64,000 bases of DNA from Xanthobacteraceae bacterium (lineage in GTDB: Bacteria; Pseudomonadota; Alphaproteobacteria; Rhizobiales; Xanthobacteraceae), in NCBI GenBank assembly GCA_019750915.1, contig JAIENY010000067.1, positions 1-64,000 of the forward strand, in the 5' to 3' direction. The first letter of the stretch is position 1. The number at the start of each line of letters is the position of its first letter. The notes under the pieces are model-generated. The model had not been told where the DNA came from, searched no databases, and saw only the letters and a program-made list of their open reading frames with translations. Below are positions 52,415-61,251 of this stretch, in pieces. A program made the position numbers and the translations under genes.

Positions 52415-53310
52415 CAGCTGATCTCCGATACGAAATCGATGAAGGCCCTTACCTTGGCGGGAAGATGCTGCCTCGAAGGGTAGATGGCATAGAGCGGATA
52501 AACTTCACCGTTCCACTCTGGAAACAGATCGACCAGTTTTCCCCGCTCGAGCAATTCGCGAACCGAATTCTCGGTGACTTGTGCGATACCCGTCCCAGCT
52601 GCACATTCGGTAATCAGCGCGTTGCCGTCGCTGAGCGTAATGCGTCCACGAACGTCAACTTTCAAGACTTTGCGTCCGTTCTGAAATTCCCAGTCGAACG
52701 CTCGCCCCGAGGCCGGGTCACGAAACAGGATGCAGGCATGGTGCTTGAGATCGCTCGGCTGTTTCGGACGACCGTGCCGCTTGAGGTAGGTCGGAGAAGC
52801 GACCGTCAGGATACGGGTCTCCATGAGCTTGCGCGATATCAGTGCGGGTGAAGCCTGATCGCCCAAGCTGATCGCAACGTCGATGCCGTCCGCCACAAGA
52901 TCGCCGGTACGGTCATCGGTAACGATCTCGATCGAGAGCTCGGGATGGCGCGCAAGCAACGTTCCGAGATGCCCGGCAAGAACGCGGGTCGTTACGAGGA
53001 TGGCGACGCGTGCGCGCAGATGTCCGCGGACAATGTTGGCTGATCCCGATGCATGCACCGCCGCTTCTTCGATCGCGCTCAATGAGGGCTTCACACGCTC
53101 ATAAAACCTTCGGCCTTCCTCGCTCAGGCGCACGGATCGCGTCGTGCGCTCGATCAGCCGCGCCCCGACCCGCGCCTCCAGACGCGCCAGCGCGCGGCTG
53201 ACACCTGAAGCCGTGATCCCGAGCGCGTCCGCGGCGTTCACAAGACTCCCGTTTTCCACGATGGCCGTCAGCACCCCCACGCCGGTCAGAAGGCGGCTGT
53301 CAAACGTCAC
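52414..53310 (-). CDS. LysR family transcriptional regulator
   Basis: The protein has 298 residues. The N-terminal helix-turn-helix (about 1-60) is VLTAIVENGSLVNAADALGITASGVSRALARLEARVGARLIERTTRSVRLSEEG. A type 2 periplasmic-binding effector domain follows (about 90-298). It resembles the large CrgA/AaeR-like LysR group. It diverges from an NmrA-like reductase 177 bases away, the usual arrangement for a LysR regulator and its target. The effector is unknown. Confidence 0.92.
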   Translation of the reverse strand: MTFDSRLLTGVGVLTAIVENGSLVNAADALGITASGVSRALARLEARVGARLIERTTRSVRLSEEGRRFYERVKPSLSAIEEAAVHASGSANIVRGHLRARVAILVTTRVLAGHLGTLLARHPELSIEIVTDDRTGDLVADGIDVAISLGDQASPALISRKLMETRILTVASPTYLKRHGRPKQPSDLKHHACILFRDPASGRAFDWEFQNGRKVLKVDVRGRITLSDGNALITECAAGTGIAQVTENSVRELLERGKLVDLFPEWNGEVYPLYAIYPSRQHLPAKVRAFIDFVSEIS

Positions 53311-53329
53311 GGCAACTCCTGATTTTTAG

Positions 53330-53339
53330 TCATTAATGA
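53330..53339. promoter_or_regulatory. Palindrome in the lysR/reductase divergent promoter
   Basis: TCATTAATGA is a perfect 10-bp palindrome 20 bases upstream of the LysR start, in an A/T-rich patch followed by a second TCA...GTCATT stretch. It is a plausible LysR-type operator half, though short. Confidence 0.35.
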
Positions 53340-53487
53340 TCTGACATAAACGCACTTTAGTCACAAGTCATTCGAGACGATAAGCCGCCCGGAGAAGCCG
53401 CCGGGCACGGTTCCCACGTCAGGATGCGTGACGGGGCGCGGTGAAGCCGGACCGGAAGCAATGATTTCGGAGAGAGGAGCGATTTCG

Positions 53488-54354
53488 ATGCATGCGATCA
53501 TGGGCATCACTGGTCAAGTCGGCGGCGCGGCCGCCCGTGCGCTGCTTGGCGCGGGGCAGCCAGTCCGGGCCGTTGTCCGGGACGTGGACAAGGGAAAGGT
53601 CTGGGCCGACAAGGGGTGCGAGGTTGCCGTCGCCGATATCGACGATCCCGCGTCATTGACGAAGGCTTTCACCGGAGCGAGCGGCGTTTTTCTGATGTCG
53701 CCGCCGAACTACGATCCCGAACCGGGCTTTCCGGAAATCCGGCGGCGCATTGCAACCTCGACGGAAGCGATCGTGAAAGCCAGACCGGGAAGGGTCGTGT
53801 TTCTGTCCACCGTCGGCGCGCAAGTCACAGAGCCGACACTGCTCAGCAACTCCTGCATGATCGAGGGAGCACTTCGTTCTTTGCCGGTGCCCACCGCTTT
53901 CCTGCGCGCCGCCTGGTTCATGGAAAACGCCCGATGGGACGTCGAGGACGCGCGCAAGGGCTTCATCCGGTCATTCCTGCAACCGCTGGATCATCCTATC
54001 CCGATGGTGGCGGCGAGCGAGATCGGCCGCACCGCGGCCGATCTGCTGCAGGAGACATGGACGGGCAACAGGATCATCGAACTTGAGGCCGGTCGCCGTT
54101 ATTCGGCAAACGATGTGGCTGCGGCCTTTGCCAGCGCACTCGGCCGCCCGGTCAGGACGGAGCCGATCCCCCGCGAATCCTGGGAGGGCTTGTTTCGTAC
54201 CCAGGGCATGAAGAACCCGACGCCGCGCATTCGGATGCTGGACGGCTTTAATGAGGGCTGGATTGATTTCGAAGGAGGGCGCGCCGAAGCCCGCCGGGGC
54301 ACAACCTCTTTTGAGGAAGTCGCCCGGCGACTTGTGGCGGGCGGTGCCGGCTAA
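53488..54354 (+). CDS. NmrA-like NAD(P)-binding protein
   Basis: The protein has 288 residues with an atypical short-chain-dehydrogenase (NmrA/QOR2-like) fold: the dinucleotide loop is AIMGITGQVGGAAARALLGAG, followed by VRAVVRDVDKGKVWADKGCEVAVADIDD. The central strand is RVVFLSTVGAQV, where classical enzymes have a YxxxK that is not evident here. It may be a quinone reductase or a redox-sensing protein. ATG 53488 has AGAGGAG eight bases upstream; the track start 53428 is less likely. Probably controlled by the adjacent LysR protein. Confidence 0.85.
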   Translation: MHAIMGITGQVGGAAARALLGAGQPVRAVVRDVDKGKVWADKGCEVAVADIDDPASLTKAFTGASGVFLMSPPNYDPEPGFPEIRRRIATSTEAIVKARPGRVVFLSTVGAQVTEPTLLSNSCMIEGALRSLPVPTAFLRAAWFMENARWDVEDARKGFIRSFLQPLDHPIPMVAASEIGRTAADLLQETWTGNRIIELEAGRRYSANDVAAAFASALGRPVRTEPIPRESWEGLFRTQGMKNPTPRIRMLDGFNEGWIDFEGGRAEARRGTTSFEEVARRLVAGGAG

Positions 54355-54424
54355 CCGGCGTTTGCTTCTTTAAAATGCACGAGACGCGCAGAAACTGTGC
54401 TGCTGTTGCAACCAGAAAAAGAAA

Positions 54425-54445
54425 GGAGAGATATCGCGTCTCTCC
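54425..54445. repeat. Inverted repeat after the NmrA-like gene
   Basis: GGAGAGA-TATCGCG-TCTCTCC, a perfect 7-bp stem 70 bases after the stop, without a T-run. It could end the transcript weakly. The remaining 170 bases up to the next gene show no clear feature. Confidence 0.4.
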
Positions 54446-54616
54446 CAGCTTCATGTCAGCAGTGAATTAACGTCCCTTGGTTACAGGATTTGCTCGAAAA
54501 ACTATGGAGTCGAGGTGTGACTGTTGCACAACCGTCAGCTCTAAGGTTTATTTAGCGTCGAGCGGAACGAGTTTTGCCTAGCTTCCTTGTTGCGTTTGCT
54601 GGCTGAGGATCTTTTC

Positions 54617-54856
54617 ATGCGTGTCGTGGCGTCTCTCGTACTGGCATCTTCGATCTTGGCCACGCCGGCGCTTGCCGACGCTTTCCTGAAGCGAGAGCCG
54701 TTGATCCTCCCGCCCTACGTCTCCGTGCTGGTGGATACGGGGACGTGCGGAGCGGGTCGGGTCATGAAGGTGAGGGGAGCCATCCCCGGTCGTGAACGCC
54801 AGCGGGTTTGCGTTCCGATGGGACCAGAGCAGGCCCGTAACGGCAACCTGCTCTAG
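54617..54856 (+). CDS. Small secreted hypothetical protein
   Basis: The protein has 79 residues. The signal peptide MRVVASLVLASSILATPALA is clear, giving a mature peptide of about 59 residues. That peptide contains two cysteines (VDTGTCGAGRVMKVRGAIPG and RVCVPMG) that could form a disulfide. ATG 54617 is chosen over the track start 54587 because the signal peptide begins there. The family was not recognised with confidence. It converges on the DUF815 ATPase with a 4-base gap, in an accessory block. Confidence 0.7.
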   Translation: MRVVASLVLASSILATPALADAFLKREPLILPPYVSVLVDTGTCGAGRVMKVRGAIPGRERQRVCVPMGPEQARNGNLL

Positions 54857-54860
54857 CTTT

Positions 54861-55835
54861 TCATTTTGCGTTCAGCCGGACACCCAAACGGCCAGCGACC
54901 TCCTGAACGAACTGCCAGGCTACGCGGCCAGACCGAGAGCCTCGCGTTGTCGCCCATTCCAGGGCCTCGCGTTCGAGTTCCGCTTCCGGGATCCCCATGT
55001 TGAAGTGCCTGGCATAGCCCATGACCATGTCGAGGTATTCTTCCTGGCTGCACTTGTGAAAGCCGAGCCACAGACCGAAGCGGTCCGACAACGACACTTT
55101 CTCCTCGACCGCCTCGCCCGGATTGATCGCCGTCGATCGCTCGTTCTCGATCATGTCCCGCGCCAACAGGTGCCGGCGGTTTGAGGTTGCGTAGAGGATG
55201 ACGTTTTCGGGCCGTCCTTCGATGCCGCCTTCGAGCACTGCCTTGAGCGATTTGTACGAGGCGTCATTGCCGTCGAACGAAAGGTCATCGCAGAACACGA
55301 TAATCTGGAACTCGGACTGGCGCAGCAGTGCCATCAGCATCGGGAGGCTCTCGATATCCTCACGGTGAATTTCGATGAGTTTCAGGCGACCGTTCACCCC
55401 GTCCATCGCGTTGACGGCAGCATGCGATGCTTTCACCAGCGAGGATTTTCCCATGCCGCGCGCGCCCCAAAGCAAGGCGTTGTTGGCGGGCAGTCCTTTG
55501 GCAAAGCGCTCGGTGTTTTCGATCAGAATGTCGCGCATCCGGTCTACGCCCTTCAGCAGGCCAAGTTCAACGCGGCTGACACGGGGCACCGCAATCAGGT
55601 GCCCGTTGGGTTGCCAGACGAAGGCGTCAGCCTCCTTTAGTGATTCCGGAGTTGAGACCTGTTCGGCCGCCTTCGGCAGGCCGGCGGCGATTGCTTCCAG
55701 CGCCAGCGCAATCCTCTCGTCTATTCCGCGCGGCGCCGCGCTCTTTGTCGCGGGCTTGGCTCTGGAAGTGGATGGTTTGCGGGAGGCGGGCTTGGCGGGG
55801 ACGCGAGTCGCGGCTTTGACGGGCTTTTTGGCCAT
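54861..55835 (-). CDS. DUF815 family AAA ATPase
   Basis: The protein has 324 residues. A basic, Lys/Pro/Ala-rich N-terminus (1-35) is followed by an AAA-type ATPase. Walker A is GARGMGKSSLVKA, Walker B is IIVFCDDLSFD, and sensor region is VILYATSNRRHLLAR. DUF815 proteins are widespread in proteobacteria, with no settled role. ATG 55835 (MAKKPVKAATR) gives the usual start; the track start 56012 runs through the promoter region. It diverges from yajC. Confidence 0.88.
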   Translation of the reverse strand: MAKKPVKAATRVPAKPASRKPSTSRAKPATKSAAPRGIDERIALALEAIAAGLPKAAEQVSTPESLKEADAFVWQPNGHLIAVPRVSRVELGLLKGVDRMRDILIENTERFAKGLPANNALLWGARGMGKSSLVKASHAAVNAMDGVNGRLKLIEIHREDIESLPMLMALLRQSEFQIIVFCDDLSFDGNDASYKSLKAVLEGGIEGRPENVILYATSNRRHLLARDMIENERSTAINPGEAVEEKVSLSDRFGLWLGFHKCSQEEYLDMVMGYARHFNMGIPEAELEREALEWATTRGSRSGRVAWQFVQEVAGRLGVRLNAK

Positions 55836-56025
55836 GATTCCAGTCTGTCCAGGGAAATGTGGCGGCACCCTATGCGAGGCTCGGCCCCGCGGGCAAGCTA
55901 CGGAAATGTAAGGCTGCTCAGCGTTGCAATTGGGGCAGTGGCCGTTATAGTCCGCGCAAATTTGACCCCCCAGGGGCCATGAACCGGCCGGTCCGGTCAG
56001 GCCATTATCCAAGGATTTGTGACGT

Positions 56026-56370
56026 ATGTTTATTACTCCCGCCTACGCCCAGGCTGCCGCTGCGGGTGGCGATACCAGCAGCATGCTGATGTCGCTGCTG
56101 CCGTTCGCGCTGATCTTCGTGATTATGTATTTCCTGATCCTGAGGCCGCAGCAGCGCAAGGTGAAGGACCACGCCAATCTTGTGAAGAATATCCGCCGCG
56201 GTGACACCATCGTTACCAATGGTGGCCTGGTCGGCAAGGTGGTCAAGGTCGTGGATGACGATCAGGTCGAAGTTGAAATCGCTGACGGCGTTCGTATTCG
56301 CCAGATGCGGCAGATGATTTCCGGTGTTCGCTCGAAGGGCGAGCCGGCTAAGGACGAGGCCGCGAGCTAA
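56026..56370 (+). CDS. yajC: Preprotein translocase accessory subunit YajC
   Basis: Small membrane partner of SecDF. The protein has 114 residues. One membrane segment (about 24-44, MSLLPFALIFVIMYFLILRP) is followed by the YajC motif RPQQRKVKDHANLVKNIRRGDTIVTNGGLVGKV. It heads the yajC-secD-secF run, 44 bases before secD. Confidence 0.95.
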   Translation: MFITPAYAQAAAAGGDTSSMLMSLLPFALIFVIMYFLILRPQQRKVKDHANLVKNIRRGDTIVTNGGLVGKVVKVVDDDQVEVEIADGVRIRQMRQMISGVRSKGEPAKDEAAS

Positions 56371-56414
56371 GCGGCAGCGTGATCCCTAAACCTGCGATCT
56401 GACGGGTTCTTTAA

Positions 56415-58013
56415 ATGCTCTATTTCAACCGCTGGAAGGCTTTAGCGGTCATCCTGACGGCACTCGTCGTAGGCCTGTGCGCGGTTCCGAACTTCTTCCC
56501 CGAGGCCACCGTGAAGACCTGGCCGGCCTGGGCGCAGCGCAGGCTTGTGCTCGGCCTGGATTTGCAGGGCGGTTCACACCTTCTGCTGGAAGTCGATGCC
56601 AACTCCGTGAAAAAGGACCAGCTTGAGCAGGTTCGCGATGACGTACGCCGTCAGCTGCGCGATGCCAAAATCGGCTACACTGGCCTTGGTATCAAGGGCG
56701 ACAATGTCGAGGTGCGGGTCAAGGATGCTGACCTGACCGCAGCGTTGGCCAAGCTGCGCGAACTGTCGCAACCGATCGCTGGCGCGTTCGGCGGTAACGG
56801 CCAGCGCAGCCTCGATGTCATGGATGCCGGAGGAGGTCTCGTCCGTCTGACGGTGTCTGAAGCGGCGATCCGGGAGCGGGTCAGGCAGGCAGTCGATCAG
56901 TCGATCCAGATCATCGAACGGCGTGTCAACGAACTTGGCACCGTCGAACCTTTGATCCAGCGTCAGGGCTCAGACCGCGTTCTGGTGCAGGTGCCCGGCT
57001 TGCAGGACCCGACTCATCTGAAGCAAATCCTGGGCAAGACCGCCAAGATGGATTTCCGGCTGGTCGATACGAGTGTTTCGCCTGAGCAGGCGCTTCAGGG
57101 CAGGGTTCCTCTGGATTCCGAAGTGCTGAAGGGCACCGAGCCGCCTCACGTTCCATATGTCGTGAAAAAGCAGGTTCTGGTTTCGGGAGCGGACCTGACC
57201 GACGCCCAGCCGAGCTTCGACCAGCGCACAGGCCAGCCGGTCGTGACGTTCCGCTTCAATTCGAGCGGGGCGCGCAAATTCGCCCAAGCGACGACCGAGA
57301 ACGTCAAGCAACCCTTCGCGATCATTCTCGACAACGAAGTGATTTCCGCTCCGGTGATCCAGGAGCCGATCACCGGCGGATCGGGTCAAATCTCGGGCAG
57401 CTTCACCGTGCAGCAGGCGAACGACCTTGCTATTCTGCTGCGCGCCGGCGCGCTGCCGGCACCGCTCACCATCATCGAGGAGCGCACCGTCGGTCCGGGT
57501 CTGGGGCAGGACTCGATCGCTGCTGGTGAGCTTGCGTCTTATGTCGGCTCCGTCCTCGTCATCGTTTTCATGACGCTGACTTACCGGCTGTTCGGCCTGT
57601 TTGCGAACATCGCGGTCGCAATCAACGTGGCGATGATCTTCGGCATTCTCTCCCTGCTCAATGCGACGCTGACGCTGCCGGGTATTGCCGGCATCGTGCT
57701 TACTGTCGGCATCGCCGTGGATTCGAACGTGCTGATCTATGAACGTATTCGAGAAGAGGTGCGCAATGGGCGCAACGCCATCTCGGCGATCGATGCTGGT
57801 TTCAGCCGCGCGCTTTCGACCATTCTTGACTCCAATATCACGACGTTCATCGCCGCCGCGGTGTTGTTCTACATCGGCACCGGACCGGTTCGCGGATTTG
57901 CCGTGACGCTCGGTATTGGAATCGTCACTACCGTTTTTACGGCCTTTACGGTCACGCGCCTGATCGTCGCCACCTGGGTGCGATGGAAACGGCCGCAGAC
58001 CGTGCCGATCTGA
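56415..58013 (+). CDS. secD: Protein translocase subunit SecD
   Basis: RND-family subunit that uses proton motive force to help export through SecYEG. The protein has 532 residues. The first membrane helix is followed by LVLGLDLQGGSHLLLEVD, the large periplasmic P1 domain, and a C-terminal bundle of membrane helices beginning near 375 (GELASYVGSVLVIVFMTLTYRLFG). The conserved AVDSNVLIYERIREE motif is present. secF follows after 10 bases. Confidence 0.96.
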   Translation: MLYFNRWKALAVILTALVVGLCAVPNFFPEATVKTWPAWAQRRLVLGLDLQGGSHLLLEVDANSVKKDQLEQVRDDVRRQLRDAKIGYTGLGIKGDNVEVRVKDADLTAALAKLRELSQPIAGAFGGNGQRSLDVMDAGGGLVRLTVSEAAIRERVRQAVDQSIQIIERRVNELGTVEPLIQRQGSDRVLVQVPGLQDPTHLKQILGKTAKMDFRLVDTSVSPEQALQGRVPLDSEVLKGTEPPHVPYVVKKQVLVSGADLTDAQPSFDQRTGQPVVTFRFNSSGARKFAQATTENVKQPFAIILDNEVISAPVIQEPITGGSGQISGSFTVQQANDLAILLRAGALPAPLTIIEERTVGPGLGQDSIAAGELASYVGSVLVIVFMTLTYRLFGLFANIAVAINVAMIFGILSLLNATLTLPGIAGIVLTVGIAVDSNVLIYERIREEVRNGRNAISAIDAGFSRALSTILDSNITTFIAAAVLFYIGTGPVRGFAVTLGIGIVTTVFTAFTVTRLIVATWVRWKRPQTVPI

Positions 58014-58023
58014 GGATATCGCT

Positions 58024-59034
58024 GTGACAACGCCCCATATCGTTATTCTTGGCCTCGCGATCTTCATTGTCGTTCTGACGGTGCTGAGCATCTACGGTGT
58101 CATTCCTTCGCTGCGCGTCGTACCGGACAACACAAATTTCCATTTCATGGATTTTCGCCGCTTCAGCTTCCCGACCTCGGCGCTGCTGTCGATTCTTGCG
58201 ATCACGCTTTACTTCACCCACGGCCTGAATTTCGGGATCGACTTCAAGGGTGGCACGCTGCTGGAAATCGCGGAAAAATCCGGGCCAGCCGATCTGTCCA
58301 AGCTGCGTTCTGAACTCGGGGCGCTTGGTCTCGGTGACGTTCAGTTGCAACAATTCGGCGGACCGTCCAACGTGTTGATCCGCGTCGCGGAGCAACCGGG
58401 TGGCGATGCCGCGCAACAGGCGGCGGTGCAAAAGGTCCGTGACACCCTCGGCGATACGGTCGATTATCGACGCGTCGAAGTCGTCGGACCTCGTGTCTCC
58501 GGCGAGTTGTTGGCCTACGGCACGCTGGGGCTGATGCTCGCGATCGGAAGCATCCTGGTTTATCTGTGGTTCCGGTTCGAATGGCAGTTCGCGCTCGGCG
58601 CGATGGTGGCGAACGTCCATGATCTCGTGCTGACCATCGGTTTCATGTCGATTACGCAGATCGACTTCGATCTGACGTCGATCGCGGCGCTTCTTACCAT
58701 TCTCGGCTACTCGCTGAACGATACGGTTGTGATCTATGACCGTATCCGCGAACTGCTGCGGCGTTACAAAAAGATGCCGATGGAGGATTTGCTCAATCAA
58801 TCGATCAACTCGACGTTGTCACGCTCAATCATCACCCACGTCACGGTGACGCTTGCGCTGCTTGCGCTGCTTCTGTTCGGCGGTAAGGCGATCCACTCCT
58901 TTGCCGCAACGATGATGTTTGGCGTCGTGCTGGTCGGTACCTATACCTCGATCTTCATCGCCGCGCCGATGCTGATCTATCTTGGCGTCGGCAATCGTCG
59001 TGGCAGTGCCGACGACAAGCCGCCGAAGCCGTGA
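58024..59034 (+). CDS. secF: Protein translocase subunit SecF
   Basis: Partner of SecD. The protein has 336 residues with six membrane segments. Seen: FGIDFKGGTLLEI after the first helix, the VVGPRVSGELLAYGTLGLMLA transition into the C-terminal bundle, YSLNDTVVIYDRIRELLR, and SINSTLSRSIITHVTV. The start is GTG at 58024. It ends in a GTGA overlap with the NDUFAF3-like gene, coupling them. Confidence 0.96.
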   Translation: MTTPHIVILGLAIFIVVLTVLSIYGVIPSLRVVPDNTNFHFMDFRRFSFPTSALLSILAITLYFTHGLNFGIDFKGGTLLEIAEKSGPADLSKLRSELGALGLGDVQLQQFGGPSNVLIRVAEQPGGDAAQQAAVQKVRDTLGDTVDYRRVEVVGPRVSGELLAYGTLGLMLAIGSILVYLWFRFEWQFALGAMVANVHDLVLTIGFMSITQIDFDLTSIAALLTILGYSLNDTVVIYDRIRELLRRYKKMPMEDLLNQSINSTLSRSIITHVTVTLALLALLLFGGKAIHSFAATMMFGVVLVGTYTSIFIAAPMLIYLGVGNRRGSADDKPPKP

Positions 59035-59414
59035 GCAGGAAACGGCCTGACGTCGCACATTTCCCGCGCCCTGCGCCGATCGAAGCATACGGGCAGGGCG
59101 GTTTCCGTTTTGCCGACATGTCACACCGCGGCTCCCTGATCTGCCTGCCAAGCGGCATCTGGGCATGGGATGTTACGCGGGCCGCCGATATCGACGAGGC
59201 CGCCTTTGCCGGTGTGTTCGAGAACGCAGGTCTGATCGACACTCTAGTTATCGGGACCGGCAAGGACGTCTGGCTGCCGCCGGCGGCGTTGCGCGAGCGG
59301 CTTCGTGCCCAGCGTATCGTCATCGATCCGATGCAAACCGGCCCCGCCATTACCACATACAACATTATGCTCGGTGAGGGCCGACGCGTCGCAGCGGCTC
59401 TGATAGCAGTATGA
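59031..59414 (+). CDS. Mth938-like domain protein (NDUFAF3 homologue)
   Basis: A 127-residue single Mth938/DUF498 domain: FRFADMSHRGSLICLPSGIWAWDV and LVIGTGKDVWLPPAALRERLRAQRIVIDPMQTGPAITTYNIML. The same fold makes up human NDUFAF3, an assembly factor for respiratory complex I. The bacterial role is inferred, not shown. Coupled to secF upstream (GTGA) and to the NDUFAF6-like gene downstream (ATGA), so the three are co-translated. Confidence 0.88.
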   Translation: MSRKRPDVAHFPRPAPIEAYGQGGFRFADMSHRGSLICLPSGIWAWDVTRAADIDEAAFAGVFENAGLIDTLVIGTGKDVWLPPAALRERLRAQRIVIDPMQTGPAITTYNIMLGEGRRVAAALIAV

Positions 59415-60283
59415 CACAGAAAAATCCGGTCAATGACGACGCCGCCTATTGCGCGGATCTTGTCCGCTCGCACGACTTTGCGGGTTACGCGTCGGCGCTT
59501 TTCCTGCCGTCGCAGGCCCGGCGGCCGGTGCTGGCGTTGCATGCCTTCGACATCGAGCTGCGGCGTATCCGTGACCACATCACCCAGCCGCTTCCGGGCG
59601 AAATCCGGTTGCAGTGGTGGCGCGATCTGATCGAGAGCGAAGCGCGAGGAGATGTCGAGAGCAACCCGGTCGCTGCTGAGTTGATCGAGGCGATTTCGCG
59701 CCATGAACTGCCGCGGCAACAGCTTTCACGTCTGATCGATGCGCGCGTGTTCGACCTCTACGACGATCCAATGCCTTCGCTCGATGCGCTTGAGCGGTAT
59801 TGCGACGATACCGACGGACAACTGTTCTCGCTAACGGCGCGGATTATGGGCGATGCGTCTGAAGAAATGGAGGAGGTGGCGCGCCACGCCGGCACAGCAC
59901 AGGGGCTTGCCCGCGTGATTTCTTTGCTGCCGGTTCACGCAGCGCGGGGGCAGCTTTATCTGCCGGCGGACGTTCTCAGACAAGCAGAGGCGCAGGAGGC
60001 TGATATCTTCGCAGGACAACGCACGCCTGCGTTGCAGGTCGTGCTCGATCGCCTCGGCGGCGCCGCTCAGTCGGCGCTGGATGCGGCGATGGACTTGTTG
60101 TGCTCAGTGCCTGAGGAAGCGTCGCGGGCATTTATTTCGCTGACTTTGGTACAGCGCAATCTGCAGCAGATCGGCCTGCGCGACGAAGATGCCTTCGCGC
60201 GCACGCCGCCATCGAGGTTGCGGGTTTTGTGGACGCTATGGCGGGCTTCGCGGGCGCGGTGTTTCAAGCCGGCAGAACCCTGA
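59411..60283 (+). CDS. Squalene/phytoene-synthase-fold protein, NDUFAF6-like
   Basis: The protein has 290 residues with the all-alpha prenyl-synthase fold. At the two sites where catalytic synthases carry DxxxD motifs it has ALHAFDIELRRIRDHIT and LERYCDDTDGQLFSLTARIMG. The first resembles the FN(V)EL...D wording of NDUFAF6, the mitochondrial complex I assembly factor, rather than an active synthase. A prenyl-transfer activity is therefore doubtful. ATGA overlap with the Mth938 gene; last gene of the yajC-secDF cluster. Confidence 0.85.
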   Translation: MTQKNPVNDDAAYCADLVRSHDFAGYASALFLPSQARRPVLALHAFDIELRRIRDHITQPLPGEIRLQWWRDLIESEARGDVESNPVAAELIEAISRHELPRQQLSRLIDARVFDLYDDPMPSLDALERYCDDTDGQLFSLTARIMGDASEEMEEVARHAGTAQGLARVISLLPVHAARGQLYLPADVLRQAEAQEADIFAGQRTPALQVVLDRLGGAAQSALDAAMDLLCSVPEEASRAFISLTLVQRNLQQIGLRDEDAFARTPPSRLRVLWTLWRASRARCFKPAEP

Positions 60284-60466
60284 GCGTTACGCCGCTGCGG
60301 TCATTCGAATTTGATCCGCGACCCAAATATCAAATCGGCCAACGCGCGGGCTCCCGCGCCAAGCCGTTCAGCGCATGAAAGCTCCCGATCAGCAGGAACT
60401 TTCACCCGCCGTTCATGGAACATCCGTTTATTATCAGCCCAACGAGACATCACTCCGGGGCCGTAG

Positions 60467-61177
60467 ATGCGCGCCGCAATTCTCGCAAGCTGTCTTTTGC
60501 TGGTCGCTTTCTGTCTCGATGGCATTCCGGCGTATGCAACATCCGTCGATCAAAGCACGGTTTCCGTCGGCGGAGTTTCCGCGGCCCTGCTGAAGCCCGC
60601 GCATCCACATGGAGGGATCATCCTGCTCTCCGGGGGAAGTGGTATGATCGGGGTTGGTCCCGGTGGCACGATCTCGAAAGGGGGCAATCAATTGGTGCGC
60701 ACCAGGCTGGCTTACGCTTCGCGTGGTTTTGCCGTCCTCGTTCCCGACTGTTGTGTCGATGTTGCAGCCGCAGTCAAATACATGCGCGACTTCGGGCATG
60801 TGACGCTTGTGGGGACAAGTCGAGGGACGCTACGTGCCGCGCGTGGCATCGCTGCGGGCGCCCGGCCTGACCGGCTGGTTCTGACCTCCGGCTTTCTTAG
60901 TAATGCTTCGGGGGATTCCAATAATGTGATGAACCTTCTGGGCTCGCCGTCCGCGCTGCCGCCGACGCTGATTGTCCATCATCGGCAGGATGGTTGCCGC
61001 GTGACAGCACCTGCGGGCGTCGCGCCATTCCTGGCCTGGGCCAAGGACAAGGCACACGCTGTCTGGCTCGATGGCGGAGCCAGCGAGGGCAGACTGTGCG
61101 GCGCACGGGCGCATCACGGCTTTAATGGTCTCGACGGTCAGGTGGTCTCAGTTGTCGCAGGCTTTGCCGCGCGGTAG
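60467..61177 (+). CDS. Secreted alpha/beta-hydrolase-like protein
   Basis: The protein has 236 residues with a signal peptide (MRAAILASCLLLVAFCLDGIPAYA). The nucleophile elbow is GTSRG (HVTLVGTSRGTLRAARG), and the acid and base may be the Asp of HHRQDGC and the His of GARAHHGFNG, a plausible hydrolase triad. GGSGMIGVGPGG resembles an oxyanion/glycine loop. The substrate is unknown. It stands alone between the secDF cluster and the convergent trmFO, with a hairpin-rich gap upstream. Confidence 0.72.
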   Translation: MRAAILASCLLLVAFCLDGIPAYATSVDQSTVSVGGVSAALLKPAHPHGGIILLSGGSGMIGVGPGGTISKGGNQLVRTRLAYASRGFAVLVPDCCVDVAAAVKYMRDFGHVTLVGTSRGTLRAARGIAAGARPDRLVLTSGFLSNASGDSNNVMNLLGSPSALPPTLIVHHRQDGCRVTAPAGVAPFLAWAKDKAHAVWLDGGASEGRLCGARAHHGFNGLDGQVVSVVAGFAAR

Positions 61178-61251
61178 ATGCGTGCCAATGAATGTAATCA
61201 GTGGGCCGCCATTCACACCGTGAAGATTTCCACGTCGCTCTTACCGTAAAT

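Noticed and set aside
54557-54620. GGAAC...GTT resembling an EcfG promoter before the small secreted protein gene
   Set aside because: The spacer is 20 bases rather than 16-17, too long for the EcfG consensus.
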